Source: Arthrobacter sp. H-02-3 (GTDB lineage: Bacteria > Actinomycetota > Actinomycetes > Actinomycetales > Micrococcaceae). From it: a DNA stretch of 64,000 bases. The notes beneath the pieces are model-generated. The model made no database searches. It was not told where the DNA came from and worked only from the letters and a program-made list of their open reading frames with translations. Positions 50,776-61,673 of the stretch are shown here, in pieces; position 1 is the first letter of the stretch; every line of letters begins with the position of its first letter. The position numbers and the translations under genes were made by a program. The stretch is from assembly GCF_003097355.1 (NCBI RefSeq), contig NZ_PYUI01000009.1:107570-171569 (forward strand), read 5' to 3'.

Positions 50776-51672
50776 TCAGAACTTCTGGTCCTCCAGCGGA
50801 CCGAAGCCCTTGCCACGGAGCCCAGTGGAAAAGGCGCGGAACCAGTCGGCGAGGCCGCGGACGTCGCCTCTGCGCAGGAAGTAGCCGAGGTAGCCGCCCA
50901 CGTCGGCGATGAAGGACTTGACCCGGAAATGGCGGCGGATCATGTACCCGCGGTTCCGGTAGTAGAAGTAGCGCTTGAAGGCGGAGTCCGGAACGATCAC
51001 GTGCCACCGGGCACCAAAGACGTGCTTGGTTTCGGAGAACGCGTGCGGGTGGGTGATGGCGGCGGTGGTGACCGTGCCGAAGCGGATCCCGGCCTTCCGA
51101 AGCCTGAGCGTGAAGTCCACCTCGTCGCCGCGGATGAACAGGCGCATGTCCGGCAGGCCCACCTTGAAGAAGACATCGGAACGGATCAGGGCGCCGTTGA
51201 AGAAGTGCCCGTCGCCGGGCAGGAACCCGACCTTCTCCACCTCCGCGCGCTCGTGCGTGACCTTGCCGTTGAGGCGGAAGAAGAAGGACAGCCGGTCCGG
51301 GTGGCCGGGGGCCACCACGAGCGGCACCACGGCGTCCAGGTCCCGGGCCTGCGCTTCGCGGAGCAGCGTGGCGAGGCATTCCGGGTCCGCGGGCTCGGCG
51401 TCGTCGTCCATCATCCAGATCCAGTCAGCCCCGCTGGCCACGGCCTTGAGGATGGCCAGCGAAAAACCGCCGGCGCCGCCGAGGTTCGCCTCGGACCGGA
51501 CGTAGTCCACGTTGGCGTGCCGGCCCGCGACGTCCTTCGAGGGCACGGTGCCGCTGTCGACGAGGCAAATGGAGCGCACCGGGGCGGTCTGGCTGTTGAT
51601 GGCATCCAGCAGGACTGCCAGCTCCCTGGGACGGTCAAACGTCACGGCAGCGACTGCAACCGAGGGGGTCAT
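50776..51672 (-). CDS. Family 2 glycosyltransferase (GlfT1/RfbF-like)
   Basis: 298 residues, GT-A fold: VAAVTFDRPRELAVLLDAI, the metal motif MMDDDAEP, NGALIRSDVFFKVGLP and RGDEVDFTLRLRKAG. Such enzymes transfer galactofuranose or rhamnose to a lipid-linked acceptor. No membrane helix. ATG at 51672 with AAAGGA upstream. It is divergent from the WecA/TagO homologue and convergent with the TagA-like gene, suggesting a common polymer pathway. Confidence 0.87.
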   Translation of the reverse strand: MTPSVAVAAVTFDRPRELAVLLDAINSQTAPVRSICLVDSGTVPSKDVAGRHANVDYVRSEANLGGAGGFSLAILKAVASGADWIWMMDDDAEPADPECLATLLREAQARDLDAVVPLVVAPGHPDRLSFFFRLNGKVTHERAEVEKVGFLPGDGHFFNGALIRSDVFFKVGLPDMRLFIRGDEVDFTLRLRKAGIRFGTVTTAAITHPHAFSETKHVFGARWHVIVPDSAFKRYFYYRNRGYMIRRHFRVKSFIADVGGYLGYFLRRGDVRGLADWFRAFSTGLRGKGFGPLEDQKF

Positions 51673-51980
51673 CGCGGGGTCCTTTCAGCACGACCGTCAG
51701 TGGTTTTCCCGCCGGCGGAGGGCCGTGTGACGCGAAGACAGGTGGCCGTTGGCATTAGTATCTTGACTAGAGTCCACTGTAATACAGCCCTGTCAGGCAC
51801 TACGCACTGCCTGCCCTGCGCACGGCGACGGAGAAGTTTCATTTTTCGAACGACAGTTCCACGGCAATTGAATCCACCCCATATCTGCAGCTCACCGGTG
51901 CCTCCGGTGCTGCGGAGCATGCCGCCGTGTCATGCCTTCTCCTGTGATTGTGCCGATGGCTCAGGACTGGTGGTCTTCCC
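51673..51980. promoter_or_regulatory. Divergent promoter region between the GT2 and wecA-type genes
   Basis: 308 bases with no gene seen. An AT-richer patch at 51755-51785 carries TTACAG-N16-TACTAA on the minus strand for the GT2 gene. TTTCATTTTTCG near 51838 breaks the high GC content but shows no clear plus-strand pair of promoter boxes. Confidence 0.35.
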
Positions 51981-53105
51981 GTGATCATGTATCTGCTCAT
52001 GATGCTGACGGCAGCGATCGTGAGCTACGCGGCCACATGGGGTGCCCGGCTTGTGGGCAACAAACTGGAACTGTATTCACCGATCCGCAGCCGCGACATG
52101 CACTCCAGGCCGATTTCCAGGCTCGGCGGCCTGGGCATCTTCGCAGGAGTCCTGGTGGCCCTGGTCACGGCGAGCACATCGTTCTTCGTCAAGGACATTT
52201 TCCGCAACAACACGGCGCCCTGGGGGATCCTCGCCGGGGCCACCGTGATCGTGCTGGTCGGCGTCGCGGATGATCTGCTGGATCTGCGATGGTGGGTCAA
52301 ACTGATCGGCCAAAGCGCCGCGGCGCTGGTCGTGGCCATCTGGGGAGTCCGCATGACGATCATCCCGTTCATCCCGGAACCGTTCGTGATTCAGAACGAG
52401 GCCGTGAGCATCGTCCTGACGGCCGGGCTGATAGTGACCACCATGAACGCGTTCAACTTCATCGACGGACTGGACGGCCTCGCCGCGGGAGTGGCGATCA
52501 TCGGGGGAGCGGCCTTCTTCCTGACGGCCTACTGGGTCCACCGGACGGCCGTCCTGCTGGACCGCTCGGACCTGGCCACCCTCCTGACGGCCATTGTGGT
52601 GGGCAGCTGCGTCGGCTTCCTGCCGCATAACTGGTTTCCCTCGAAGATCTTCATGGGTGATTCCGGGGCCATGCTGATCGGCCTGCTCATGGCATCGGCA
52701 GGCGTCGTGTCCACCGGTCAGATCAGCTCCGGGCTCTACGACCGGGCCAACGGCATTCCCACGATCATCCCGATCCTCCTGCCGTTCGCCGTGCTGTTCC
52801 TGCCGCTCCTGGACCTGTGCCTGGCCGTCGTGCGGCGGACCGCGCTGGGCCGCTCGCCGTGGTCGGCGGACCGAGGGCACCTGCACCACAAACTTCTCGA
52901 CATCGGCTACTCCCACCGCAGCGCCGTGGTGCTGATGTACCTGTGGACCTGCATCCTGGCGTTCGGCGGCCTCGCGTTCGCGATCTTCCCGTGGCACATA
53001 GTGCTCGCCGTCGATCTGGCCGCCGCCGCCGTCCTGGCCGTGGTGACCGCCTGGCCGTACTTGCGGCAGCGGGGGCCGGGGCAGATCGCCGGCACGCCGG
53101 AATAG
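51981..53105 (+). CDS. wecA: WecA/TagO-type undecaprenyl-phosphate sugar-1-phosphate transferase
   Basis: 374-residue membrane enzyme of the MraY/WecA family with about ten hydrophobic segments. Motifs: VGVADDLLDLRWWVKLIGQ, NFIDGLDGLAAGVA, FMGDSGAMLIGLL and GHLHHKLL. It transfers GlcNAc-1-P (or similar) to undecaprenyl phosphate and starts wall-polymer synthesis. Start GTG at 51981 with GGTGG nearby; ATG at 51987 is also possible. In Mycobacterium the homologue rfe sits at the same place before the atp genes. Confidence 0.92.
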   Translation: MIMYLLMMLTAAIVSYAATWGARLVGNKLELYSPIRSRDMHSRPISRLGGLGIFAGVLVALVTASTSFFVKDIFRNNTAPWGILAGATVIVLVGVADDLLDLRWWVKLIGQSAAALVVAIWGVRMTIIPFIPEPFVIQNEAVSIVLTAGLIVTTMNAFNFIDGLDGLAAGVAIIGGAAFFLTAYWVHRTAVLLDRSDLATLLTAIVVGSCVGFLPHNWFPSKIFMGDSGAMLIGLLMASAGVVSTGQISSGLYDRANGIPTIIPILLPFAVLFLPLLDLCLAVVRRTALGRSPWSADRGHLHHKLLDIGYSHRSAVVLMYLWTCILAFGGLAFAIFPWHIVLAVDLAAAAVLAVVTAWPYLRQRGPGQIAGTPE

Positions 53106-53132
53106 ACTGTGACGCTTGGCTCACAGGAAATT

Positions 53133-53161
53133 TTCAGAATAATTTCTATCTAATGTAGAAT
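53133..53161 (+). promoter_or_regulatory. Probable promoter of the ATP synthase operon
   Basis: TTCAGA (53133-53138), 17-base spacer, TAGAAT (53156-53161), in the most AT-rich 60 bases of this part of the window, 62 bases before the first gene. Confidence 0.6.
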
Positions 53162-53222
53162 TCAGTGGCGGTGCTTCGCCGCCCACCAAGACCTGTACTA
53201 CGCACGCGACGATTGGGATCTG

Positions 53223-53708
53223 ATGACCTCCAACGCCGAACCGGAACCCGCTTCCGGCAACGGACCCGTTGGTGTCTCCGGCCCCACAAAATCCCTGTGG
53301 CTGAGACTGCTGGCCATGAGTTCGGCTGCGTCCGCCGCCGCCCTGCTGCTGACCGGCGTCACCGCCTTCTTCTTCAACGGCGCCGTGGGATTCTGGTCCT
53401 CCCTCTTCGGGGGAGCCCTGGTGATGGCGTTCTTCGCCATCAGCCTCGCGGTAGGCCACTTCGTCGGCCGCAACAACCCCTCCGGAGCGATCGGACTGTT
53501 CGTCGCGACGTATTTCGTCAAGGTCGTCGGCTTTGCCGTGGTCCTCTTCGTCATCGGAGCTCCGGCCTGGCTGCACGGCCGCTGGTTCCTGATCGGCGCC
53601 GTCGTGACCGTGGTGTTCTGGCAGGCGGCCGAGATCTACGGTTTCAGCAGGGCCAGGCTCCAGATTTACAACGATCCCGAACCCCGAAAAGGCGGCACCG
53701 ATGTTTAG
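53223..53708 (+). CDS. AtpI-like membrane protein of the ATP synthase operon
   Basis: 161 residues with four hydrophobic segments (about 27-50, 55-80, 88-112, 120-140) and a polar C-terminus. Position as first gene of the atp operon and topology match the poorly conserved AtpI/Rv1303 group, thought to help c-ring assembly or Mg2+ uptake. No catalytic motif. Overlaps the next gene by eight bases. Confidence 0.75.
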   Translation: MTSNAEPEPASGNGPVGVSGPTKSLWLRLLAMSSAASAAALLLTGVTAFFFNGAVGFWSSLFGGALVMAFFAISLAVGHFVGRNNPSGAIGLFVATYFVKVVGFAVVLFVIGAPAWLHGRWFLIGAVVTVVFWQAAEIYGFSRARLQIYNDPEPRKGGTDV

Positions 53709-54051
53709 CCGCAAAACCGGCCGCAAGCCGCTTGCCGGACCCTCTCATAAGGTCGCCAAAACACCCAAAACCACGGCCGGTGCCCCCGGTGTATCCACGG
53801 ACGGCAGCGACGGCGGATACAACGCCGGAATCGCCGTCTTTAGCTACATTGTTGGCGGAATCATCGTCTGGAGTTTGATAGGGTGGGGACTGGATAATCT
53901 GTGGGGAACCCGCTGGATTGTGCTCGCAGGCGCTCTGCTTGGAGCTGCGGGAGGGTTCTATCTTTCTCATATGCACGGCCTCACCAGTAACAGAACTTCA
54001 GCTGATGACGGCAATGCTGCACGTGGCCCGTCCCAGGACGAGGAACAGTAA
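53701..54051 (+). CDS. AtpZ/AtpI-like small membrane protein
   Basis: 116 residues, two transmembrane helices (AGIAVFSYIVGGIIVWSLIGWGL and WIVLAGALLGAAGGFYLSHMH) with the GWGLDNLWGT link typical of the AtpZ/ATPase gene 1 family. K/R-rich N-terminus and acidic C-terminus. Sits between the AtpI-like gene and atpB; the ATG overlaps the previous stop. Confidence 0.78.
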   Translation: MFSRKTGRKPLAGPSHKVAKTPKTTAGAPGVSTDGSDGGYNAGIAVFSYIVGGIIVWSLIGWGLDNLWGTRWIVLAGALLGAAGGFYLSHMHGLTSNRTSADDGNAARGPSQDEEQ

Positions 54052-54142
54052 TGCCAAATAATTTCACAGGGGGAGAGGCGGGCAGCAATGTCGCCGGTCC
54101 CCGCCCAACGCCCAATGATGGACACTGCAGAGAGGAAACGCG

Positions 54143-54943
54143 TTGATCGCGCTTGCGCTCCCGGCCCAAGATTCTGGAACCTTCACGCCTCCTGGAATTG
54201 AAGAACTTCACCTGCCGGCTATCATCCCGTGGGGTGCTGCCGAAGGATTTTCCAAGCAGATGCTGCTGGTAATCCTGTCGGTTGTCATTATCGCTACATT
54301 CTTTGTGATCGCTGCGCGGAAGCAGCAGCTCGTTCCCGGCAAGCTGCAGTTCGCAGGCGAGGCCGCCTACAGCTTCGTCCGCAACGGCATCGCCAAGGAC
54401 ATCATCGGCGGCAGGGACTTCATGAAGTATGTCCCGCTGCTGTTCAGCTTGTTCTTCTTCATCCTCGTCAACAACATCTACGGCGCAATCCCCGTGATCC
54501 AGCTTCCGACCTTCTCGCACGTCGGCGGCGCCTACGTGCTGGCAGCGATCGTGTACATCACCTGGATCGCCGTCGGCATCAAGAAGAGCGGCCTGAAGTA
54601 CTTCAAGCTGGCCACGGTTCCGTCCGGCGTCCCGTGGTACATCCTCCCGATCGTCGTCCCGATCGAGATCATCTCCAACTTCCTGGTCCGCCCGGTCACG
54701 CACAGCCTCCGTCTGTTCGCCACCATGCTGGCCGGCCACTTGATCATGATGATCTCCGGTGCGGGCATTGAGTTCCTGGTAATGCAGGAAAATGTCCTCC
54801 TCAAGGGCGCGTCCGTACTCGTCCTTGGCGGTGCCATCGCCATGTACATGCTCGAAGCGCTGATCATGGTGCTGCAGGCCTACGTCTTCACGCTGCTGAC
54901 CGCGATCTACATCGAAGGCGCGCTGCACGCCGACAGCCACTAG
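54143..54943 (+). CDS. atpB: ATP synthase F0 subunit a
   Basis: 266 residues, five to six membrane helices. The essential arginine is in [18 protein letters not shown], and the proton half-channel helix [16 protein letters not shown] ends the protein. TTG start with AGAGGAAA upstream. An imperfect hairpin and CTTCCCC-TCAC-GGGGATGAAG (55000-55020) follow before atpE, where enhanced translation of subunit c is usual. Confidence 0.95.
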   Translation: MIALALPAQDSGTFTPPGIEELHLPAIIPWGAAEGFSKQMLLVILSVVIIATFFVIAARKQQLVPGKLQFAGEAAYSFVRNGIAKDIIGGRDFMKYVPLLFSLFFFILVNNIYGAIPVIQLPTFSHVGGAYVLAAIVYITWIAVGIKKSGLKYFKLATVPSGVPWYILPIVVPIEIISNFLVRPVTHSLRLFATMLAGHLIMMISGAGIEFLVMQENVLLKGASVLVLGGAIAMYMLEALIMVLQAYVFTLLTAIYIEGALHADSH

Positions 54944-55065
54944 GCACAGCGCCGCAGGGCAAACGCCGAAAGGCGCAGCGCCAGCGGCACAAAAAGACTT
55001 CCCCTCACGGGGATGAAGCAACCCAAACAACCTGCCACATGGGTGGCATCTTGAAAGGAAGAAAA

Positions 55066-55284
55066 ATGGAAGGCTCCATCAACGGCTCCCTCAACCTCAT
55101 CGGCTACGGCCTCTCCGCCATCGGCGGTGGTATCGGTGTGGGTCTCGTGTTCGCCGCCTACATCAACGGTGTGGCACGTCAGCCGGAAGCCCAGCGCGTC
55201 CTGCAGCCGATCGCGTTCCTCGGCCTCGCGCTGACTGAAGCCCTCGCCATCCTTGGCCTGGTCTTCGCGTTCGTTCTCAAGTAA
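55066..55284 (+). CDS. atpE: ATP synthase F0 subunit c
   Basis: 72-residue hairpin of two helices with the glycine-rich first helix ([20 protein letters not shown]), polar loop ARQPEAQ and the proton-carrying E58 in [15 protein letters not shown] at 55066 with AAGGAAG; the codons upstream are not part of the family. This is the residue region targeted by bedaquiline in mycobacteria. Confidence 0.96.
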   Translation: MEGSINGSLNLIGYGLSAIGGGIGVGLVFAAYINGVARQPEAQRVLQPIAFLGLALTEALAILGLVFAFVLK

Positions 55285-55330
55285 ACAGAACAAACCGAAC
55301 ATCCAGAACCGAGTAGATAAGGACGGGTGA

Positions 55331-55884
<554 letters not shown>

Positions 55885-55885
<1 letters not shown>

Positions 55886-56709
55886 TGGCAGGTGTATCGA
55901 GCGAATCGCTGGCCGCTGCGCTGGCGGCCCTGGAAGCCAAGCTTCCCTCCGCGTCGCTGCAGTTGGCAGAGGAACTCTTCGGCATCCTGGGCACGGTGGA
56001 CAGCTCGGCTGGCTTGCGCCGCGCCCTGACTGACCCGTCCCGCAGCGGTGACGAAAAGTCGGCGCTGGTCAAGCAGCTCTTCGGCGGGAAAGTTTCCGCC
56101 GACGCTGTTGAGATCGCGGGCGGACTGGCCAGCTCCCGCTGGGCATCGGCACGGGATATCGGCGATGCACTCGAGACTCTTGCCGCTTCGGTGGTCATCG
56201 CTGTTGCCGAGAACAAGTCGGCAGTCTCTGCCTCCGGACTCACCGGACTGGAATCGCTGGAGAACGATCTGTTCGCCTTCAACCAATCCGTCGAGTCCAG
56301 CCACGAGGTCCAGCGCGCTCTGTCCGAGCCGCAGGCCAGCCCGGCCGCCAAGGTGTCCCTCGCCGAGAAGCTCGTACCTGGTGCGAGCAAGGAAGCGAAG
56401 GTCCTGATCGGACAGGCCGTCACGGCTCCGCGTGGTCTCAAGGTCACCAGGCTCGTTGGCCGCTTCGCCGAGCTTGCCGCCAAGCGCCAGCAGCGCTGGA
56501 TTGCAACGGTCAGCGTCACCCGTCCGCTGACGGAGACCCAGACCAGTCGCCTGCAGGTGGGGCTGAACGCCCTCTACGGGCGCGAGCTCAAGATCAACAT
56601 GAACGTTGACCCGGCACTCATCGGCGGGATCCGGATCCAGGTGGGGGATGAAGTGGTTGACGCTTCCGTCCTCGGCCGATTGGGTGAACTCCAGCGTCAG
56701 CTTGCTTAG
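55885..56709 (+). CDS. atpH: ATP synthase F1 subunit delta
   Basis: 274 residues, longer than the usual 180 through extra N-terminal helices. OSCP family; the C-terminal ATVSVTRPLTETQTSRLQ and IGGIRIQVGDEVVDASVLGRLGELQ are conserved. It links b to the alpha crown. A small hairpin (56749-56767) lies before atpA. Confidence 0.92.
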
Positions 56710-56796
56710 CTAGCCGGACAAGCACAACCTAACGACAAGAAACCCCGGTCATCGTGAGCAACGATGATCACGAAAACAGGAGAGCAGGGACTGCAG

Positions 56797-58434
56797 ATGG
56801 CCGAATTGACCATCAACGCCGACGACGTCCGTATTGCGTTGAACGAGTTCGCGGCGTCCTACGAACCCGGAAACGCAGAGCGCGTAGAGGTCGGCCGTGT
56901 AACAACCGCAGGTGACGGCATCGCCCGTGTTGAGGGCCTTCCCTCGGTCATGGCGAACGAGCTGCTTCGCTTCGAAGACGGCACCCTGGGCCTGGCCCAG
57001 AACCTCGACGTCCGCGAGATCGGCGTCATCGTCCTCGGTGACTTCACCGGAATCGAAGAAGGCCAGGAAGTGCACCGCACCGGACAGGTTCTGTCTGTGC
57101 CGGTCGGCGACGCCTTCCTCGGCCGCGTGGTTGACCCGCTGGGCCAGCCCATCGATGACCTCGGCGAGATCAAGGCCGAGACCACCCGTGCCCTGGAACT
57201 CCAGGCGCCCGGCGTGACCCAGCGTAAGTCGGTTCACGAGCCGATGCAGACCGGCCTGAAGGCCATCGACGCGATGATCCCGATTGGCCGCGGCCAGCGT
57301 CAGCTCATCATCGGTGACCGCCAGACCGGCAAGTCGGCAATCGCGATCGACACGATCATCAACCAGAAGGCCAACTGGGCTTCCGGCGATGTCACCAAGC
57401 AGGTCCGCTGCATCTACGTCGCCATCGGTCAGAAGGCGTCCACGATCGCGGCCGTCCGTCAGACCCTTGAGGACAACGGCGCCCTGGAATACACCACGAT
57501 CGTGGCTTCCCCCGCGTCCGACCCCGCAGGCTTCAAGTACCTGGCACCGTACGCCGGCTCGGCAATCGGCCAGCACTGGATGTACGGCGGCAAGCACGTC
57601 CTCATCGTGTTCGATGACCTGTCCAAGCAGGCCGAGGCCTACCGTGCAGTGTCACTGCTGCTGCGCCGCCCGCCGGGACGCGAAGCCTACCCGGGCGACG
57701 TCTTCTACTTGCACTCCCGTCTGCTGGAGCGTTGTGCCAAGCTCTCCGACGAGCTCGGTGCAGGCTCGATGACCGGCCTGCCGCTGATCGAGACCAAGGC
57801 GAACGACGTTTCCGCCTACATCCCGACCAACGTAATCTCCATCACCGATGGCCAGATCTTCCTGCAGTCGGACCTCTTCAACGCCAACCAGCGCCCCGCT
57901 GTCGACGTCGGTGTGTCCGTCTCCCGCGTCGGTGGCGCCGCCCAGGTCAAGTCCATGAAGAAGGTCTCCGGTACCTTGAAGCTGGAACTGGCCCAGTACC
58001 GCGACATGCAGGCCTTCGCCATGTTTGCCTCGGACCTCGACGCAGCATCGCGCCAGCAGCTGACCCGCGGTGCACGCCTGATGGAACTGCTCAAGCAGGG
58101 CCAGTACTCGCCGTTCCCGGTCGAGAACCAGGTCGTCTCCATCTGGGCCGGCACCAACGGCTACCTCGACGACGTTCCGGTTGAAGACATCAACCGCTTC
58201 GAGACCGAGTTCCTGGAGCACCTCAAGCACAAGTCCTCCATCCTGACGACCCTGGCTCAGACCAACGTCATGGACGATGACACCGCAGAAGCACTGAAGA
58301 CCGCGATCGTGGACTTCAAGAAGGGCTTCTTCGGCGAGGGAGACAACCTCCTGGTCGGTGCGGGGCACGAGGAGCACGCCCCCATCGGCGAGGATCAGGT
58401 CGACCAGGAAAAAATCGTCAAGCAGAAGCGCTAG
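56797..58434 (+). CDS. atpA: ATP synthase F1 subunit alpha
   Basis: 545 residues with P-loop GDRQTGKS (173-180), the alpha signature and a charged K/E/D/H-rich C-terminal tail. ATG at 56797, matching the family start [13 protein letters not shown]-terminal extension as in other actinobacterial alpha chains. Confidence 0.97.
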   Translation: MAELTINADDVRIALNEFAASYEPGNAERVEVGRVTTAGDGIARVEGLPSVMANELLRFEDGTLGLAQNLDVREIGVIVLGDFTGIEEGQEVHRTGQVLSVPVGDAFLGRVVDPLGQPIDDLGEIKAETTRALELQAPGVTQRKSVHEPMQTGLKAIDAMIPIGRGQRQLIIGDRQTGKSAIAIDTIINQKANWASGDVTKQVRCIYVAIGQKASTIAAVRQTLEDNGALEYTTIVASPASDPAGFKYLAPYAGSAIGQHWMYGGKHVLIVFDDLSKQAEAYRAVSLLLRRPPGREAYPGDVFYLHSRLLERCAKLSDELGAGSMTGLPLIETKANDVSAYIPTNVISITDGQIFLQSDLFNANQRPAVDVGVSVSRVGGAAQVKSMKKVSGTLKLELAQYRDMQAFAMFASDLDAASRQQLTRGARLMELLKQGQYSPFPVENQVVSIWAGTNGYLDDVPVEDINRFETEFLEHLKHKSSILTTLAQTNVMDDDTAEALKTAIVDFKKGFFGEGDNLLVGAGHEEHAPIGEDQVDQEKIVKQKR

Positions 58435-58445
58435 TTTCGCTGGCA

Positions 58446-58481
58446 GGGACTGCCGGGACCCGCACGGGTTCCGGCAGTCCC
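58446..58481 (+). other. Strong intercistronic hairpin between atpA and atpG
   Basis: GGGACTGCCGG and CCGGCAGTCCC, extended inward by GACCC/GGGTT around GCAC, form a stem of about 16 pairs. No T-run follows, so transcript stabilisation or partial attenuation is more likely than full termination. Confidence 0.75.
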
Positions 58482-58510
58482 GGCCATCGGGATCTTAGGA
58501 AAGGATAAGT

Positions 58511-59404
58511 ATGGGAGCCCAGATCCGGGTCTACCGCCAGAAGATCAGCTCGACGACGTCGATGCGCAAGATCTTCAAGGCGATGGAACTGATCGCTACC
58601 TCGCGCATCGGCAAGGCCCGCGCACGCGTAGCAGCTTCACTGCCTTACGCAAACGCGATCACGCGTGCCGTTTCTGCTGTCGCAAGCCAGAGCGAAATTG
58701 ACCACCCGCTGGTCACCGAGCCGGCGCAGATCCGCCGGGCCGCCGTCCTGGTTATTACCTCGGACCGTGGCCTCGCAGGATCATACTCGGCGAGCGTCCT
58801 CAAGCAGGCCGAAGGCCTCAACGAGCTGCTCCACGAGGAAGGCAAGGAAGTCAAGACATTCCTGGTCGGCCGCAAGGGGCAGGCGTACTTCGACTTCCGG
58901 AACCGTCCGTACCACCGCGTATGGACCGGCAACACGGATGCACCGGAGTTCGCGACCGCTCGGGAAGTCAGCGAAGCACTGCTGGCTGACTTCGCCGCCG
59001 CCTACGAAGAGGGCGGCGTCGACGAAATCCACGTCGTCTACACCCGCTTCAAGTCGATGGTGACCCAGGAGCCGACGGTCGTCCGTCTGCTGCCGCTCGA
59101 AGTTGTCGAAGAGACGGCCGCGTCCGAATCGGACCTGCTGCCCCTCTACGAGTTCGAGCCGGAAACGGAGCAGGTTCTCGATGCCCTGCTGCCGCGCTAC
59201 ATCGAATCACGTATCTTCGCCGCCATGTTGCAGGCAGCAGCTTCCGAGCTCGCAGCCCGCCAGCGGGCGATGAAGTCTGCCGGCGACAATGCGACGGACC
59301 TCATCAAGAAGTACACGCGTCTGCGCAACACTGCCCGCCAGGCTGAAATTACGCAGGAGCTTTCCGAAATCGTGGCCGGTGCCGACGCGTTGAACGCGTC
59401 CTAG
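58511..59404 (+). CDS. atpG: ATP synthase F1 subunit gamma
   Basis: 297 residues. N-terminal coiled coil [26 protein letters not shown] and C-terminal [19 protein letters not shown] form the rotor shaft. AGGAAAGGA precedes the ATG. Follows the hairpin and precedes atpD by about 80 bases. Confidence 0.96.
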   Translation: MGAQIRVYRQKISSTTSMRKIFKAMELIATSRIGKARARVAASLPYANAITRAVSAVASQSEIDHPLVTEPAQIRRAAVLVITSDRGLAGSYSASVLKQAEGLNELLHEEGKEVKTFLVGRKGQAYFDFRNRPYHRVWTGNTDAPEFATAREVSEALLADFAAAYEEGGVDEIHVVYTRFKSMVTQEPTVVRLLPLEVVEETAASESDLLPLYEFEPETEQVLDALLPRYIESRIFAAMLQAAASELAARQRAMKSAGDNATDLIKKYTRLRNTARQAEITQELSEIVAGADALNAS

Positions 59405-60940
<1,536 letters not shown>

Positions 60941-60941
60941 T

Positions 60942-61226
60942 ATGGCTGAGCTTGAGGTTGAGATTGTCGCAGCGGACCACTTCGTGTGGTCCGGAGCGGC
61001 CAAGATGGTCAAGGCCCGCACCAGCGATGGTGAAATCGGAATCCTGCCCGGCCACTCGCCCCTGCTGGCGATTCTGGCCGAAGGTGAGCTGGCAATCGAG
61101 CCGGTGTCCGGTGACCGCATCTCTGTAGTTGTTGACGGCGGGTTCTTCTCCGTCGACAACAACAGGGTGGTCATTGTTGCTGACAACGCCCAAATGGGCG
61201 AAGCGGCTACTGCGGGGATCCGCTAG
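60942..61226 (+). CDS. atpC: ATP synthase F1 subunit epsilon
   Basis: 94 residues: only the beta-sandwich domain (MAELEVEIVAADHFVWSG; GEIGILPGHSPLLAIL) and very little of the C-terminal helical pair, as is common in short actinobacterial forms. That loss should weaken epsilon-type inhibition of ATP hydrolysis. Starts one base after atpD. Confidence 0.94.
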   Translation: MAELEVEIVAADHFVWSGAAKMVKARTSDGEIGILPGHSPLLAILAEGELAIEPVSGDRISVVVDGGFFSVDNNRVVIVADNAQMGEAATAGIR

Positions 61227-61236
61227 CACGACCTTG

Positions 61237-61668
61237 ATGAACGATATTGGTTTGCCGTTCATCGTCCTGGCAACTGCGTTTGCGTTGCTGGTCTTTGCAC
61301 TGTGTCTTTCGGGGGTGCGCCGCTTCAATCTGCGGCGTGCCCTCGGCACGGTGGACGCCTCCATCTGCACGGCTGGAAAAAGCTGGCAGATGGGGGTTTG
61401 TCGTTATCAGGACAACGAGCTCGAGTGGTTCCGGCTGGTCTCACTGAGTGTCCGTCCCAAGCACACCTTCCGGCGCAGCTCCCTGGAGCTGCTGGGCCGG
61501 CGCAAGCCCACCGAATCAGAGCTCCTCAAGGTCCAGCCTGACGCCGTGATCGTGGAGCTTCGCTACGAAGGCCAGGAGGTCCTTCTTGCGATGCGGTTCG
61601 ACGCCTACACGGGATTGTCTTCCTGGCTTGAGGCCGGACCGGTCATCGGCGTCGGCACCTGGCGCTAG
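61237..61668 (+). CDS. DUF2550 membrane protein
   Basis: 143 residues: an N-terminal helix (PFIVLATAFALLVFALCLSGV) then a soluble domain (WQMGVCRYQDNELEWFRLVSL, SSLELLGRRKPTESE). It follows atpC by 10 bases as does Rv1312 in Mycobacterium, so the link with ATP synthase is conserved but unexplained. Function unknown. Confidence 0.9.
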   Translation: MNDIGLPFIVLATAFALLVFALCLSGVRRFNLRRALGTVDASICTAGKSWQMGVCRYQDNELEWFRLVSLSVRPKHTFRRSSLELLGRRKPTESELLKVQPDAVIVELRYEGQEVLLAMRFDAYTGLSSWLEAGPVIGVGTWR

Positions 61669-61673
61669 CGCCT

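Noticed and set aside
54944..55065. Terminator between atpB and atpE
   Set aside because: The hairpin is short and imperfect, without a T-run, and the atp genes must be co-expressed; more likely an intercistronic translation element.
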